Assembly: GCA_002687825.1 (NCBI GenBank)
Contig: NZBI01000021.1
Coordinates: 1-32,652 of the forward strand
Source: Nanobdellota archaeon
GTDB lineage: Archaea; Nanobdellota; Nanobdellia; SCGC-AAA011-G17; ARS1403
Direction of reading: 5' to 3'
Length of the DNA stretch: 32,652 bases
The notes below the pieces were generated by a model. That model did no database searches. It had not been told where the DNA came from and saw only the letters and a list, made by a program, of their open reading frames with translations. Positions 7,546 through 15,514 of this stretch are shown in pieces. Numbering within the stretch: position 1 is the first letter of the stretch; every line of letters begins with the position of its first letter. The translations under genes and the position numbers were made by a program.

Positions 7546-8124
7546 ATGAAAAAATTAACTATTTTATTCTTAATTTTTATTGTTCTATTGAGCTCTAGCG
7601 TTTATGCTAGTAAAAGCATTCCTTTAGATTTTGAGAGTAAAGAGAGATATATAGTCCCGCTTTACAAAGGAGATAGAGTCTTTTTTGAGTTTAATGACGA
7701 TAATCATACAATTATCCTAGATGAAATTAGAAGTAATAGAGTAGAATTTGATATGTTTATTTACCAAAATGATGCGAAAGAGAGTGGTAATAGCAATCTA
7801 ATCTATTCGTCTTTGGACACTTATCGTACTTTGAGGCTAGATTTAGATAGAGATAACATTCATGATTTTGAAATAAGAATGAGTGATTTTGATGATGCTA
7901 AAGCTATTCTTGAATTCTCTAAGATTAGTAAACCCAAACCAGGTGTTGAAATTGTGGATTTACTAGAAGATGATAAAGAAGATGTTGAAGATGAAGTAGT
8001 TGTTAGAGAAGCATTCTATAAAGATCCTAGATTTCTTATAGGTTTAGGTGTTATTGCGCTTATATTCGTGCTTATTTCTATAATAGATAGGTATGTTCGT
8101 GGTAAAAAAGAGACTTATTTTTAG
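7546..8124 (+). CDS. Membrane-anchored surface protein, relative of upstream C-terminal domain
   Basis: 192 residues with an N-terminal signal peptide (KKLTILFLIFIVLLSSSVYA), a beta-rich domain, an acidic linker (LLEDDKEDVEDEVV) and a C-terminal helix (about 162-184) with a basic end. The domain reads KGDRVFFEF, HTIILDEI, then LDLDRDNIHDFEI and AILEFSKI. This lines up with QGRIKSFSF, HTMTFDEV, DINADGINDISV and ASVEIVKI at the end of the preceding surface protein, so both genes carry the same kind of domain with a DxDxD(G/N) loop that may bind calcium. TATA TTTATAAAA at 7516-7524 lies about 26 bp before the ATG, so the mRNA is probably leaderless. Function unknown. Confidence 0.8.
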   Translation: MKKLTILFLIFIVLLSSSVYASKSIPLDFESKERYIVPLYKGDRVFFEFNDDNHTIILDEIRSNRVEFDMFIYQNDAKESGNSNLIYSSLDTYRTLRLDLDRDNIHDFEIRMSDFDDAKAILEFSKISKPKPGVEIVDLLEDDKEDVEDEVVVREAFYKDPRFLIGLGVIALIFVLISIIDRYVRGKKETYF

Positions 8125-8158
8125 AAAGAGTAATAAATCTTCTTAAGTTGTGATTTTT

Positions 8159-8569
8159 ATGGATTATGAAGAATTAAAAATTAAGGATTATAAACACTGG
8201 GAAGTTACGTTACACCATAACCAATATTATCTTGGGAGGATAGTTATATGGGCCCATCGAGAAGAAGATATCGATATAATAGATATGTCTAAAGAGGAGA
8301 GAGAAGAATTTTTCAAAATAGCTAAAGAGGTTAAAAAGGCGCTTCTAAAATTGTTTAAACCGGATAGAATAAACTATACTAATCTGCAAAATAGTTCGCA
8401 CCACCTTCATGTTCATGTGATTCCTAGATATAAGAAATCTCGTTTCTTTGAGGAGGTAGAATTTATTGATAAAAGATGGGGAAATAATCCCTCTCCTTAT
8501 GATAAGGAGTTTAAAGTAAGTAATTCTATATTGTATAAAATAAGAGATGCTATAAAGGAAATTTTGTAG
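8159..8569 (+). CDS. HIT-family hydrolase/transferase
   Basis: 136 residues. I choose ATG 8159 over GTG 8150; GTGAT just before it could act as a ribosome site, and TAATAAAT about 27 bp upstream could be the TATA box. The histidine triad HLHVHVIPRY lies around residues 82-92, the active-site signature of HIT proteins, which hydrolyse or transfer nucleotide phosphates such as Ap4A or AMP-lysine. The upstream half (HHNQYYLGRIVIWAHREEDI, then MSKEEREEFFKIAKEVKKAL) is the usual HIT strand-helix unit. Substrate cannot be told. It is convergent with the S-layer gene. Confidence 0.88.
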   Translation: MDYEELKIKDYKHWEVTLHHNQYYLGRIVIWAHREEDIDIIDMSKEEREEFFKIAKEVKKALLKLFKPDRINYTNLQNSSHHLHVHVIPRYKKSRFFEEVEFIDKRWGNNPSPYDKEFKVSNSILYKIRDAIKEIL

Positions 8570-8606
8570 AATAAAAAAAAGAAAAAAAGAAAAGGCTAAT
8601 AGCCTT
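8570..8606 (-). terminator. S-layer gene terminator hairpin with T-tract
   Basis: On the minus strand AAGGCT-ATT-AGCCTT (8592-8606) forms a six-pair hairpin and is followed by a long T-rich run (8570-8591). The AA of the stop codon is the first part of the stem. Confidence 0.7.
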
Positions 8607-10860
8607 ATTCTATGCTGTAAGTTCCAACGATTTGTGATGGACTTGTTACTTTTGCTTCTACTTTGTTCAATCCACCTAGTTTACCAGCTGAAACTGCTTC
8701 TGCTGCATTCCTTGTATCCACTGCGCTGTAACCTGCTACCAACAATGCTACATTAGCTCCATTGTCTGCTAACCTTACCATCGCTTCATTTGGTGTAAAG
8801 TCTGCTGAGCTTAGTGAGAATACACTAGCTGCCAATGGATTAACTGCTGGACCACCCACAACGATCAAGTTTTGAGCTGATGCTGAAGAAATTTCTTCTG
8901 ATAAAACAGCTGCGCTTGATGGAATTGGGTTTACTACAACTGAACCTCCACTTGAAGTAGATGTTGATGTTGTTCCTTTCACAATAGCGTTTCCTTGAAC
9001 TTGGTCGCCTGGAATGTCTAAAACAACTTCATCACTTGAACCGTGGCTCTTTGGGTCTCTAATGATGATTCCGTATCTAGTTCTGTGGTCTTCATCTTTT
9101 GTACCGATTGTTTGGGTAGCTAATGCTCCTCCAGAATCAGATCCTGTCCATCTCAATTCATCTGCTTCTTCTGAAGATGCAGTTGAACCTAACGAATTAA
9201 ACGCTGAGCTGGATCTTCCCCAAGTCATTGTTATATTATCGTTATAGTCTGGTAGGTCTGTGCTATGGAACGGTACTAACGTTAAGTTAATATCGCTGCT
9301 TGTAGACGCACCGTCATCATCTATGTAGAACCTTATATCTGTGTCCTTTGTGTTATCATAGTTGATGTGTGCAAATGCTGCATTTGCTGGACCAGAGTTG
9401 TTTACATATCCTGCCAACTTAACTTTGTTGTCATTTATGTCTTTGTAGAAGATTCCTGTCTGATTTGAGTTCCCAGATTGACTAGCCTCGGATTCTCCTG
9501 CTTGTAGGAATAACCACATTTTGTCAGTTTTAATGTCACTTGTGGTAGATCCATTTACAAACCCTAAGTCACTCCTATCAATAACAATACCTTCAGATTG
9601 GCTTGTGTGGATAGATATAGCTTTTGCAGCGGATAAACCTCCGTCAGCATCACTTAAATCCGCAGAATTATCGAATTCAAATGTGTATGTAGCATAGTTG
9701 TCGTCACTAACAGTTAGACTATCTAAACAAACACTTACATAGTTGTTAGGTAAATCAATACATTCACCAACTTTTGGCGGATTGTCACTATCATCATTGT
9801 AAATGAAGTCGTTTTCAATTCCTAAGAAAGGTCCTGTAAACTCTGCTGTTGTAGATAGTGTTGTTGCAGCCTTAGCGTTCAGATTTCCTGTATTCCATAC
9901 CCAATCTGGATTATCTTCATCTTCTCCAACATATGCGTCTCCGTCTTTGTAAGTCTCTTGAGCATCTTTTCCAACAATAAGTGTAGCAGCTGATGCAGCT
10001 TGATTATTGCTATCATAGAATGTCTCGTCGTTAGTAATCTCTATTGCGTTGACAGTTTCTGTACTTGAAGCTGCGATTGTTTCTGTTACTCCATCTACGT
10101 CTACAACAATAGCTCCACCGGAACCGACTCTCGATAACTTAACTGCTTTTCCTTCAGACACAACTGAATCTCCTGAATTTAAGAAATATTCAGCACCTAC
10201 ATAAGCTGTAAATTTGCTATCGTCTGTGGTGTCTATACCAGTTATTTTCAAATTCTTACCTAAGAATTTTACTTCTAATGGATTTGCTGAAGTTGTTAAG
10301 TTTGGTTGGATTGTCTCAGAGAATGTATAGTAATACTTAACAGCATCTCTTGCAACCTCTAAAACTACGTCTGTTTGATAGTCATCTTCTGAACTTGTCA
10401 AAGATGTTTGTACAGTAACAGCATTACCTGCCTGATTAACTTCCAATACTTCCTCAACGTCATAATCTGAACTCTGGAAAGTAATTGTCGCATCTATCAA
10501 ACTTTCAACATCGTCGTCTGCTAACTCTACATCTAAAGTGTAAGACTGATCATCAGAAATATTTCCTCCTAATGGAATATCTTCAGTTACACCTCCAGAA
10601 ACAGTTACTGTTGTTCCGCCCGCAGGAGAAACAGCTTTTGTCTGCAAATCTGCTAACATAATAGATTGTCCGATTGTATCGGAAGCAGCTGCGTTTTGAC
10701 CTACTGCTATTGCACCACTGAAAATTCCATCCGAAACGAACGGCGCTGGATAATCAGCAAGAGTATAGCTTAATGCTAGAGCTCCGGTCATTGTAGCTCC
10801 TAACATCGCTGCACCTGTAGAAAGGGCTGCGATTTTTCTTAAAACTCTTTTTGTTTTCAT
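8605..10860 (-). CDS. S-layer protein, Methanococcales (MJ) type
   Basis: 751 residues from the ATG at 10860, chosen because GGAGGTG lies five bases upstream. The signal peptide (VLRKIAALSTGAAMLGATMTGALA) leads straight into LSYTLADYPAPFVSDGIFSGAIAVGQ, the characteristic start of mature methanococcal S-layer proteins. The C-terminus (NLIVVGGPAVNPLAA, then ALLVAGYSAVDTRNAAEAV, ending GTYSIE) is the matching S-layer C-terminal domain. The middle is acidic, beta-rich and lineage-specific. The protein should form the crystalline cell coat. There is no C-terminal membrane helix, so it is probably held by other contacts. The gene is richer in G+C and C-ending codons than its neighbours, as expected for a very highly expressed gene, and has its own leader and terminator. 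Confidence 0.95.
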   Translation of the reverse strand: MKTKRVLRKIAALSTGAAMLGATMTGALALSYTLADYPAPFVSDGIFSGAIAVGQNAAASDTIGQSIMLADLQTKAVSPAGGTTVTVSGGVTEDIPLGGNISDDQSYTLDVELADDDVESLIDATITFQSSDYDVEEVLEVNQAGNAVTVQTSLTSSEDDYQTDVVLEVARDAVKYYYTFSETIQPNLTTSANPLEVKFLGKNLKITGIDTTDDSKFTAYVGAEYFLNSGDSVVSEGKAVKLSRVGSGGAIVVDVDGVTETIAASSTETVNAIEITNDETFYDSNNQAASAATLIVGKDAQETYKDGDAYVGEDEDNPDWVWNTGNLNAKAATTLSTTAEFTGPFLGIENDFIYNDDSDNPPKVGECIDLPNNYVSVCLDSLTVSDDNYATYTFEFDNSADLSDADGGLSAAKAISIHTSQSEGIVIDRSDLGFVNGSTTSDIKTDKMWLFLQAGESEASQSGNSNQTGIFYKDINDNKVKLAGYVNNSGPANAAFAHINYDNTKDTDIRFYIDDDGASTSSDINLTLVPFHSTDLPDYNDNITMTWGRSSSAFNSLGSTASSEEADELRWTGSDSGGALATQTIGTKDEDHRTRYGIIIRDPKSHGSSDEVVLDIPGDQVQGNAIVKGTTSTSTSSGGSVVVNPIPSSAAVLSEEISSASAQNLIVVGGPAVNPLAASVFSLSSADFTPNEAMVRLADNGANVALLVAGYSAVDTRNAAEAVSAGKLGGLNKVEAKVTSPSQIVGTYSIE

Positions 10861-10951
10861 GTACACACCTCCATGTGTTTACATTTTTTACCCTTGAATG
10901 GGATACTTTAACTTTAATTGCTTGAAAGCAACTTTATTTCTAGCTAAAGTT
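10861..10951 (-). promoter_or_regulatory. Structured 5' leader of the S-layer mRNA
   Basis: About 90 bases between the predicted start of transcription and the ATG. From the 5' end the RNA contains AACTTTA (10951-10945), an eight-base loop, TAAAGTT (10936-10930), then TTGCTT-TC-AAGCAA (10931-10918), then a second TAAAGTT copy (about 10916-10910). The two TAAAGTT copies compete for the same partner, so alternative hairpins are possible. The leader ends in GGAGGTG at 10872-10866. Confidence 0.5.
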
Positions 10952-10973
10952 AGGTTATTTAACAGCGATTTTA

Positions 10974-10981
10974 TTTATATA
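10974..10981 (-). promoter_or_regulatory. TATA box of the S-layer gene
   Basis: The minus strand reads ACTATATAAATAAAA. Transcription should begin near 10951, giving the long leader described for this gene. Confidence 0.6.
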
Positions 10982-11077
10982 GTTTATGGTAGAATAACAA
11001 TTATTAGAAAATTTAGGTGTTGTTAAACAATTCTTCAATCTCTTATATAAAAGTTTGTGTAAACTTTGAAGTGGTAC

Positions 11078-11183
11078 TGGGTCCGGGGTGATTTGAACAC
11101 CCGATCTTTGCCATGTCGAGGCAACGTTAACTAGATATCAGTTCTTAACTTAATATCTCATAGCCAGACTAGACCACGGACCC
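11078..11183 (-). tRNA. tRNA-Val (GAC) with an intron
   Basis: Acceptor GGGTCCG pairs with CGGACCC, discriminator A. The T arm is GGGTG-TTCAAAT-CACCC and the variable loop AGATC. The D arm TGGTCTAGTCTGGCTATGA matches archaeal tRNA-Val. Stem TTGCC/GGCAA closes the seven-base loop TCGACAT, giving anticodon GAC. A 31-base insertion at 11127-11157 must be removed between positions 24 and 25 (or 23 and 24) to complete the D stem with C25; the mature tRNA is then 75 bases without CCA. Position 33 is C instead of the nearly universal T. CCA is not encoded. The amino acid call rests on anticodon and D-arm match. Confidence 0.8.
11127..11157 (-). other. tRNA-Val intron at a non-canonical position
   Basis: 31 bases between the D-arm and C25. 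The interior can pair AGATAT with ATATCT. Archaeal introns are removed by a splicing endonuclease that recognises bulge-helix-bulge folds; here the site is inferred from the requirement for a complete tRNA fold, and a one-base shift is equally possible. Confidence 0.6.
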
Positions 11184-11268
11184 ATAAGAAACAGGTCATA
11201 TATAGAGAATAAAAAGATTTTGGTAATCCGATACATTAATAAATTTTTATATTCGATTATTTTTTACT

Positions 11269-13134
11269 ATGCAAGCAGTGATTTTAGCAGCAGGGATGGG
11301 GAAGAGGTTATTACCCATAACAGAAGATATTCCTAAATGTATGGTTGAAGTTGCGGGTGTGCCTATGGTTATAAGAAATTTAGACCAATTATCTAAACTT
11401 GGAACTGTAACTGAAGTCATTATTGTTGTTGGATATAAGAAAGATAAGGTTAAAGATTTAATTGGAGAACAACACAATAATCTTAAAATTACCTATGTTG
11501 ACAACGATGATTATAATACAACTAACAACATTTATTCTCTATGGCTTGCTAGAGATAATATAAAAGAAAATTTTATTTTAATGGAAGGAGATATTGTTTT
11601 TGAATATAAAGTCTTAGAAGAATTGATGAACCAAACCGAGGAAAATATCATTTTAGTTGCGAAATATGAAGATTATATGGATGGAACGGTTCTTTCTTTG
11701 GACTTTAAAACAAAACAGATTAAAAGACTTATAACTGGTTCTGAACAAGGAGAAAATTTTGATTATTCTGACAAGTTTAAAACAGTTAATATGTACTCTT
11801 TCACTTATGAATTTTATCAAAAATATTTCAAGCCGAATTTGGATTTATATCTAAATACTCATGGAAAAGATAGTTATTATGAATTGATTTTGGGGATTTT
11901 AATATATATTAAGACTCCTAATTTAAACTACCATATTATAGATAATGGTAGATGGTTTGAATGTGATGATGCCAATGATCTAGAGATTGCTAGTCACATG
12001 TTTTTCGACGATAAAGTAAAGGCTATTGATCAGATTTCTGCTTTATATGGTGGATATTGGAGATATGATTTTCTAGATTTTTGTTATTTATTTAATCTTT
12101 ATTTTCCTAATAAGACGATTTATTCAAAACTAGGTCATGAATTGCCTCAATTGATAAATAATTATCCATCTGCGCAACATAAAATTGCTAAACTTTTATC
12201 AAGATGGTATAAAGAAGATGATTTTAATGAGAAAAATTTGATTGTTAGTAACGGTGCTTCTGAAATTATTAGGATACTTAATAAAAATTTGATTAATAAA
12301 ATAACAATTCCGGTACCGACGTTTAACGAATATGAAAATGAACTTTCTGAAGAGAAAATAAATTATTTGAAATTAAAAGAAGAGAATCAATTTAATTTAG
12401 ACAAAGAAGAATTCATTCAGTCTATTAAACAATCTGGAAGCGATTTTGGACTTATAATTAACCCAAACAATCCTACTGGAAAAATACTTATGAAAGAAGA
12501 TGTTGAATTTGTTGTTAAAAGTGTTGATGCAATAATTATTGTGGATGAATCCTTTATAGATTTTACAGGCGATAGAGAAAAATATTCTGTTCAAGATTTG
12601 GTTGGGAGATATCCTAACTTAGTTATTATTAGAAGTTTAAGTAAAGAATTTGGAGTTCCTGGATTAAGATTGGGCTATTTATTGACGGCTAATGAGAAAA
12701 TTAAAGAAAAAGTTAAGGAACATTTACCTATTTGGAACATTAACTCTATTGCTGAGAAATTTTTAGAATTGTTTATTAAATATAAAGAAGTTTATGATAA
12801 ATCTATTGACAAAATTGTTGAAGATAGAGAATATCTTTTTAAAAGTTTGAAAGAGATTTCTTACATTGAACCTTTGGAATCTTATGCTAACTTTATATTA
12901 TGTAAATTAGAAGCTAGCGGTAGTGATTTGAAAAAAGAATTATTTGGGAAAAGTGATATTTTGATAAAAGATTGTTCTAATAAAGATAATTTGGCAAATG
13001 ATAAATATGTAAGAATTTCAATTAGAAGAAAACAAGAGAATGATAAATTATTACTGGCGTTGAAAAAATATGGTATCAATAAAGGAGATAAAGAATTATC
13101 TCAACAAGGATCTCGAACAGACATTATTGTTTAG
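11269..13134 (+). CDS. Fusion: nucleotidyltransferase + HisC/CobD-like PLP enzyme
   Basis: 621 residues. Residues 1-245 are a sugar-phosphate or choline-phosphate type nucleotidyltransferase: AVILAAGMGKRLLP, then PKCMVEVAGVPM, and the metal-binding EGDIVF. Residues from about 255 form a class I/II PLP fold: NGASEIIR, INPNNPTGK, VDESFIDF, and RSLSKEFGVPGLRLGY, where the lysine should bind PLP. This half resembles histidinol-phosphate aminotransferase and CobD-type phosphoserine/phosphothreonine decarboxylases. A cytidylyl- or other nucleotidyltransferase joined to an amine-making PLP enzyme, next to a CDP-alcohol phosphatidyltransferase, suggests synthesis of a CDP-aminoalcohol for a lipid or glycan. 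A PntC-like phosphonate role is possible, but PntC uses a different PLP fold. The substrate is inferred. Probably leaderless. Confidence 0.85.
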   Translation: MQAVILAAGMGKRLLPITEDIPKCMVEVAGVPMVIRNLDQLSKLGTVTEVIIVVGYKKDKVKDLIGEQHNNLKITYVDNDDYNTTNNIYSLWLARDNIKENFILMEGDIVFEYKVLEELMNQTEENIILVAKYEDYMDGTVLSLDFKTKQIKRLITGSEQGENFDYSDKFKTVNMYSFTYEFYQKYFKPNLDLYLNTHGKDSYYELILGILIYIKTPNLNYHIIDNGRWFECDDANDLEIASHMFFDDKVKAIDQISALYGGYWRYDFLDFCYLFNLYFPNKTIYSKLGHELPQLINNYPSAQHKIAKLLSRWYKEDDFNEKNLIVSNGASEIIRILNKNLINKITIPVPTFNEYENELSEEKINYLKLKEENQFNLDKEEFIQSIKQSGSDFGLIINPNNPTGKILMKEDVEFVVKSVDAIIIVDESFIDFTGDREKYSVQDLVGRYPNLVIIRSLSKEFGVPGLRLGYLLTANEKIKEKVKEHLPIWNINSIAEKFLELFIKYKEVYDKSIDKIVEDREYLFKSLKEISYIEPLESYANFILCKLEASGSDLKKELFGKSDILIKDCSNKDNLANDKYVRISIRRKQENDKLLLALKKYGINKGDKELSQQGSRTDIIV

Positions 13135-13852
13135 AGTTAATGGTTTTTTTGCTGCTTATGTTGCAAAAATATTATTATATACCCCGATTAGTGCTAATCA
13201 ATTAAGTTTTTTTATGGGAGTTTTAGCTGTTATTGCGGGAGTTTTATTTGCCTTTGGTGAGTTTTGGTATTCTATTTTAGCACTTTTTTTAATATTTTTT
13301 CAGGAAAATTTAGATTATATAGATGGACTGATTGCTAGATATAGAGGAACTAGTTCTATGAGAGGGATCTTTGTAGATTTATTAATCCATTCTATAACTG
13401 CATCTTTGACATTTTTTGGATTGGCTATTGGAGTGTTTAGAAATACGGGAGAGATTATGTTTTTTATTTTTGGAGGATTAGCAGCTATATTTACGGTATT
13501 AGCTTCTTATATTCACCCATTAAAAAATCAGGCCTTGATTATAAAATTAAAAGAATATGCTAGTGGGAAAAGGTTGGAGGAATTAGATGGAAAAGATTTT
13601 GAAGTGAAGAGTGAAGTTGGTAAAGAAGAAAGTAAGTTTTCTTTGAAAAGTTTAGTTAGGGAGGGAATGGTTTATTTAACATTTAGATATACGACTTTTG
13701 TTTTGATATTCTCTATTATATTTGATTTTACTCAGTGGGTTTTAGTATTTTATGGGATTTTCTTACCATTAAAATGGTTCGTTTTAATGATGTATGAGTT
13801 TAAAGCGGACTATAAAAGTTTAGAGTATCTGTTTAAGCCTTATAAGAAATAA
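13070..13852 (+). CDS. CDP-alcohol phosphatidyltransferase family membrane enzyme
   Basis: 260 residues, about six membrane helices. The CDP-alcohol signature is clear: D82, D85-G86, A89-R90, then G99 and D103 in LDYIDGLIARYRGTSSMRG and IFVDLLIH. The fourth acidic position, normally Asp and thought to act as base, is His107. The family transfers a phospho-alcohol from a CDP donor to an acceptor alcohol within the membrane. The gene overlaps the upstream fusion by 65 bases, a strong sign that it uses the nucleotide product of that enzyme. A cytoplasmic loop with charged residues lies at about 160-200. It ends one base before the convergent flippase gene. Donor and acceptor unknown. Confidence 0.85.
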   Translation: MVSIKEIKNYLNKDLEQTLLFRVNGFFAAYVAKILLYTPISANQLSFFMGVLAVIAGVLFAFGEFWYSILALFLIFFQENLDYIDGLIARYRGTSSMRGIFVDLLIHSITASLTFFGLAIGVFRNTGEIMFFIFGGLAAIFTVLASYIHPLKNQALIIKLKEYASGKRLEELDGKDFEVKSEVGKEESKFSLKSLVREGMVYLTFRYTTFVLIFSIIFDFTQWVLVFYGIFLPLKWFVLMMYEFKADYKSLEYLFKPYKK

Positions 13853-15391
13853 TTATTTAGAGAATTTTGTTAAGAATTGATTTATTTTTGTGAAATCTTT
13901 TCCGGTTTTTTGTTGTATAGATTTTATTATTGAGATATCTTCCTTTTCTAAAGATTTTGTTAATAAGAGTAGTATGCCGTATATTAGTAAGAAGAATAAA
14001 GATGTTAAGATTAATGTTATAAGATTTATTTCATAAAAACTAGATATGTATTTTATTGAGAAGAAAGTTACTAATATTGAAAAAATTATTTTTATGTAGC
14101 TTAGTTTAAATGGAAAGATTTTAGTTATTAACGTTGATTCTGTTACTAAAAGAATTGTTCTTATAATGAAAATAGAAGATGTTGCTATTGCTGCTCCTAC
14201 TATTCCATATTTTGGAATCAATAGAATGTTAAGTAGTATATTTCCTATGGCCATTATTGATGTGTTTAATAGAATTAATTTTGTTCTTTTGATAACTAAT
14301 AAAACAGATTGGATGCTGCTTGCTAGGAATCCTATGAAATATCCTGTAGAAAGTATAAGTAAAGAAGTTGATGCGATTGTATATTCTTGTCCAAATAAAA
14401 TTCCTAATATTTTTTCCGAGAATAAGTAAAATATTCCGAGTAAAATAATATTTAGTAGAAAAATCCATTTGGTTATTGTTTTGTAAACAGATCTAAAATC
14501 TTCAGTCTTGTTTTGAGCATGTAGTTCTGTTAATATCGGTATGAATAATGCTAGTAAAGCATAGGGGATTGTGAACATAAGGAAAGCTGTTGGTAATGCT
14601 GCGTTATAGATACCAACTTCTGATTCTGGCAGGAAATAGCCTAACATTAAAGTGTCTGTCCATAGAATTAATGAGAAAATAAAATTTCCAAATAATAATG
14701 GGAGAGAATAACGGAATAATTCTTTGTTTAGAGAAAATTTACTTAATTTTGTTTTGAATATCGAAAATACTTTTTTCTCTAAGAAATATAATGCTAGTAT
14801 GAAGCTTAGAATAATTGAAGCTGTGTAAGCTATAGTTGCGCCTATTATTTTTACACCTAAGATGATAAATATTAAAGTTATTATTACTTTTGAAATGTTT
14901 TCTGTTATGTTTTTTATATATACTTCATATTTAACTTTTTGAAAAGCTTTGAAAGTGTTAATAAGAACTTCTCTTAAAGTGTTGAAAGGTAATGCTATTG
15001 CTATGATTTTAATAATCCAACTTAAGTTTTCGTTGCTAAAAAAAGTTATAGATATTTGTTTAGAGAAAATGAATAGTATAATTGCAAAGATTAGACTTAG
15101 TGAAAATGTTAATTTGAATGCGGAACTTAAGAGCTCTTTTATTTTTTGAAAATCCTCTTTTCCTTTGTAGAATGAAACATATCTTAATATGCCTTGATTT
15201 AATCCTAATAAGGAGATGGTTGTAAAGACTCCTAATAAAGCGATTCCTAAAGATAATAACCCGTATTGTTCAGCTCCAATTCTTGCTACGATAATTCTGT
15301 AAAGATAACCGACTATTTTCGAGATGAATATACCTAAGAATACTATAAATCCACCTTTCACTATTTTCTTTAAAGAATCTTCTGAAGACAT
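13853..15391 (-). CDS. Polysaccharide/lipid-linked oligosaccharide flippase (Wzx-like, MOP superfamily)
   Basis: 512 residues from ATG 15391; the TTG 15 bases upstream is less likely, and an AT-rich TATA candidate lies about 26 bp before the ATG. Roughly 12-14 membrane helices. The start GGFIVFLGIFISKIVGYLYRIIVARIGAEQYGLLSLG is typical of polysaccharide-export flippases of the MOP superfamily, as are LWTDTLMLGYFLPESEVGIYNAALP and the glycine-proline rich second half. It should move lipid-linked glycans across the membrane, perhaps those used to glycosylate the surface proteins encoded nearby. It is convergent with the CDP-alcohol enzyme and not in an operon. Confidence 0.9.
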   Translation of the reverse strand: MSSEDSLKKIVKGGFIVFLGIFISKIVGYLYRIIVARIGAEQYGLLSLGIALLGVFTTISLLGLNQGILRYVSFYKGKEDFQKIKELLSSAFKLTFSLSLIFAIILFIFSKQISITFFSNENLSWIIKIIAIALPFNTLREVLINTFKAFQKVKYEVYIKNITENISKVIITLIFIILGVKIIGATIAYTASIILSFILALYFLEKKVFSIFKTKLSKFSLNKELFRYSLPLLFGNFIFSLILWTDTLMLGYFLPESEVGIYNAALPTAFLMFTIPYALLALFIPILTELHAQNKTEDFRSVYKTITKWIFLLNIILLGIFYLFSEKILGILFGQEYTIASTSLLILSTGYFIGFLASSIQSVLLVIKRTKLILLNTSIMAIGNILLNILLIPKYGIVGAAIATSSIFIIRTILLVTESTLITKIFPFKLSYIKIIFSILVTFFSIKYISSFYEINLITLILTSLFFLLIYGILLLLTKSLEKEDISIIKSIQQKTGKDFTKINQFLTKFSK

Positions 15392-15514
15392 GAAATTATA
15401 TTGCAATAGTTGCTTTTTAATATCTTTCTATAAGGTTTTAAAAGATATATTTAAAAAGCTATATTATGCCGGATAATTGTAAAAGAGGTTCTTGAGTAGT
15501 TGTAAAACTTTAAA

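Noticed and set aside
9014-9247. Plus-strand frame inside the S-layer gene
   Set aside because: Lies antisense to a strongly supported gene and shows no motif; explained by its codon pattern.
11020-11030. Palindrome TTGTTAAACAA upstream of the S-layer promoter
   Set aside because: Short, AT-rich and not repeated near other genes; it resembles but does not match the TTAAC-N4-GTTAA dyad.
11269-13134. Naming the fusion PntC (phosphonate cytidylyltransferase-transaminase)
   Set aside because: The PLP half reads as HisC/CobD-like class I/II rather than the class V transaminase of PntC, and no phosphonate mutase gene is in the window.
15466-15495. Nine-codon upstream reading frame (MPDNCKRGS) before the HExxH protein gene
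   Set aside because: The likely TATA box is too close for this ATG to be well inside the transcript, and nothing else supports translation.
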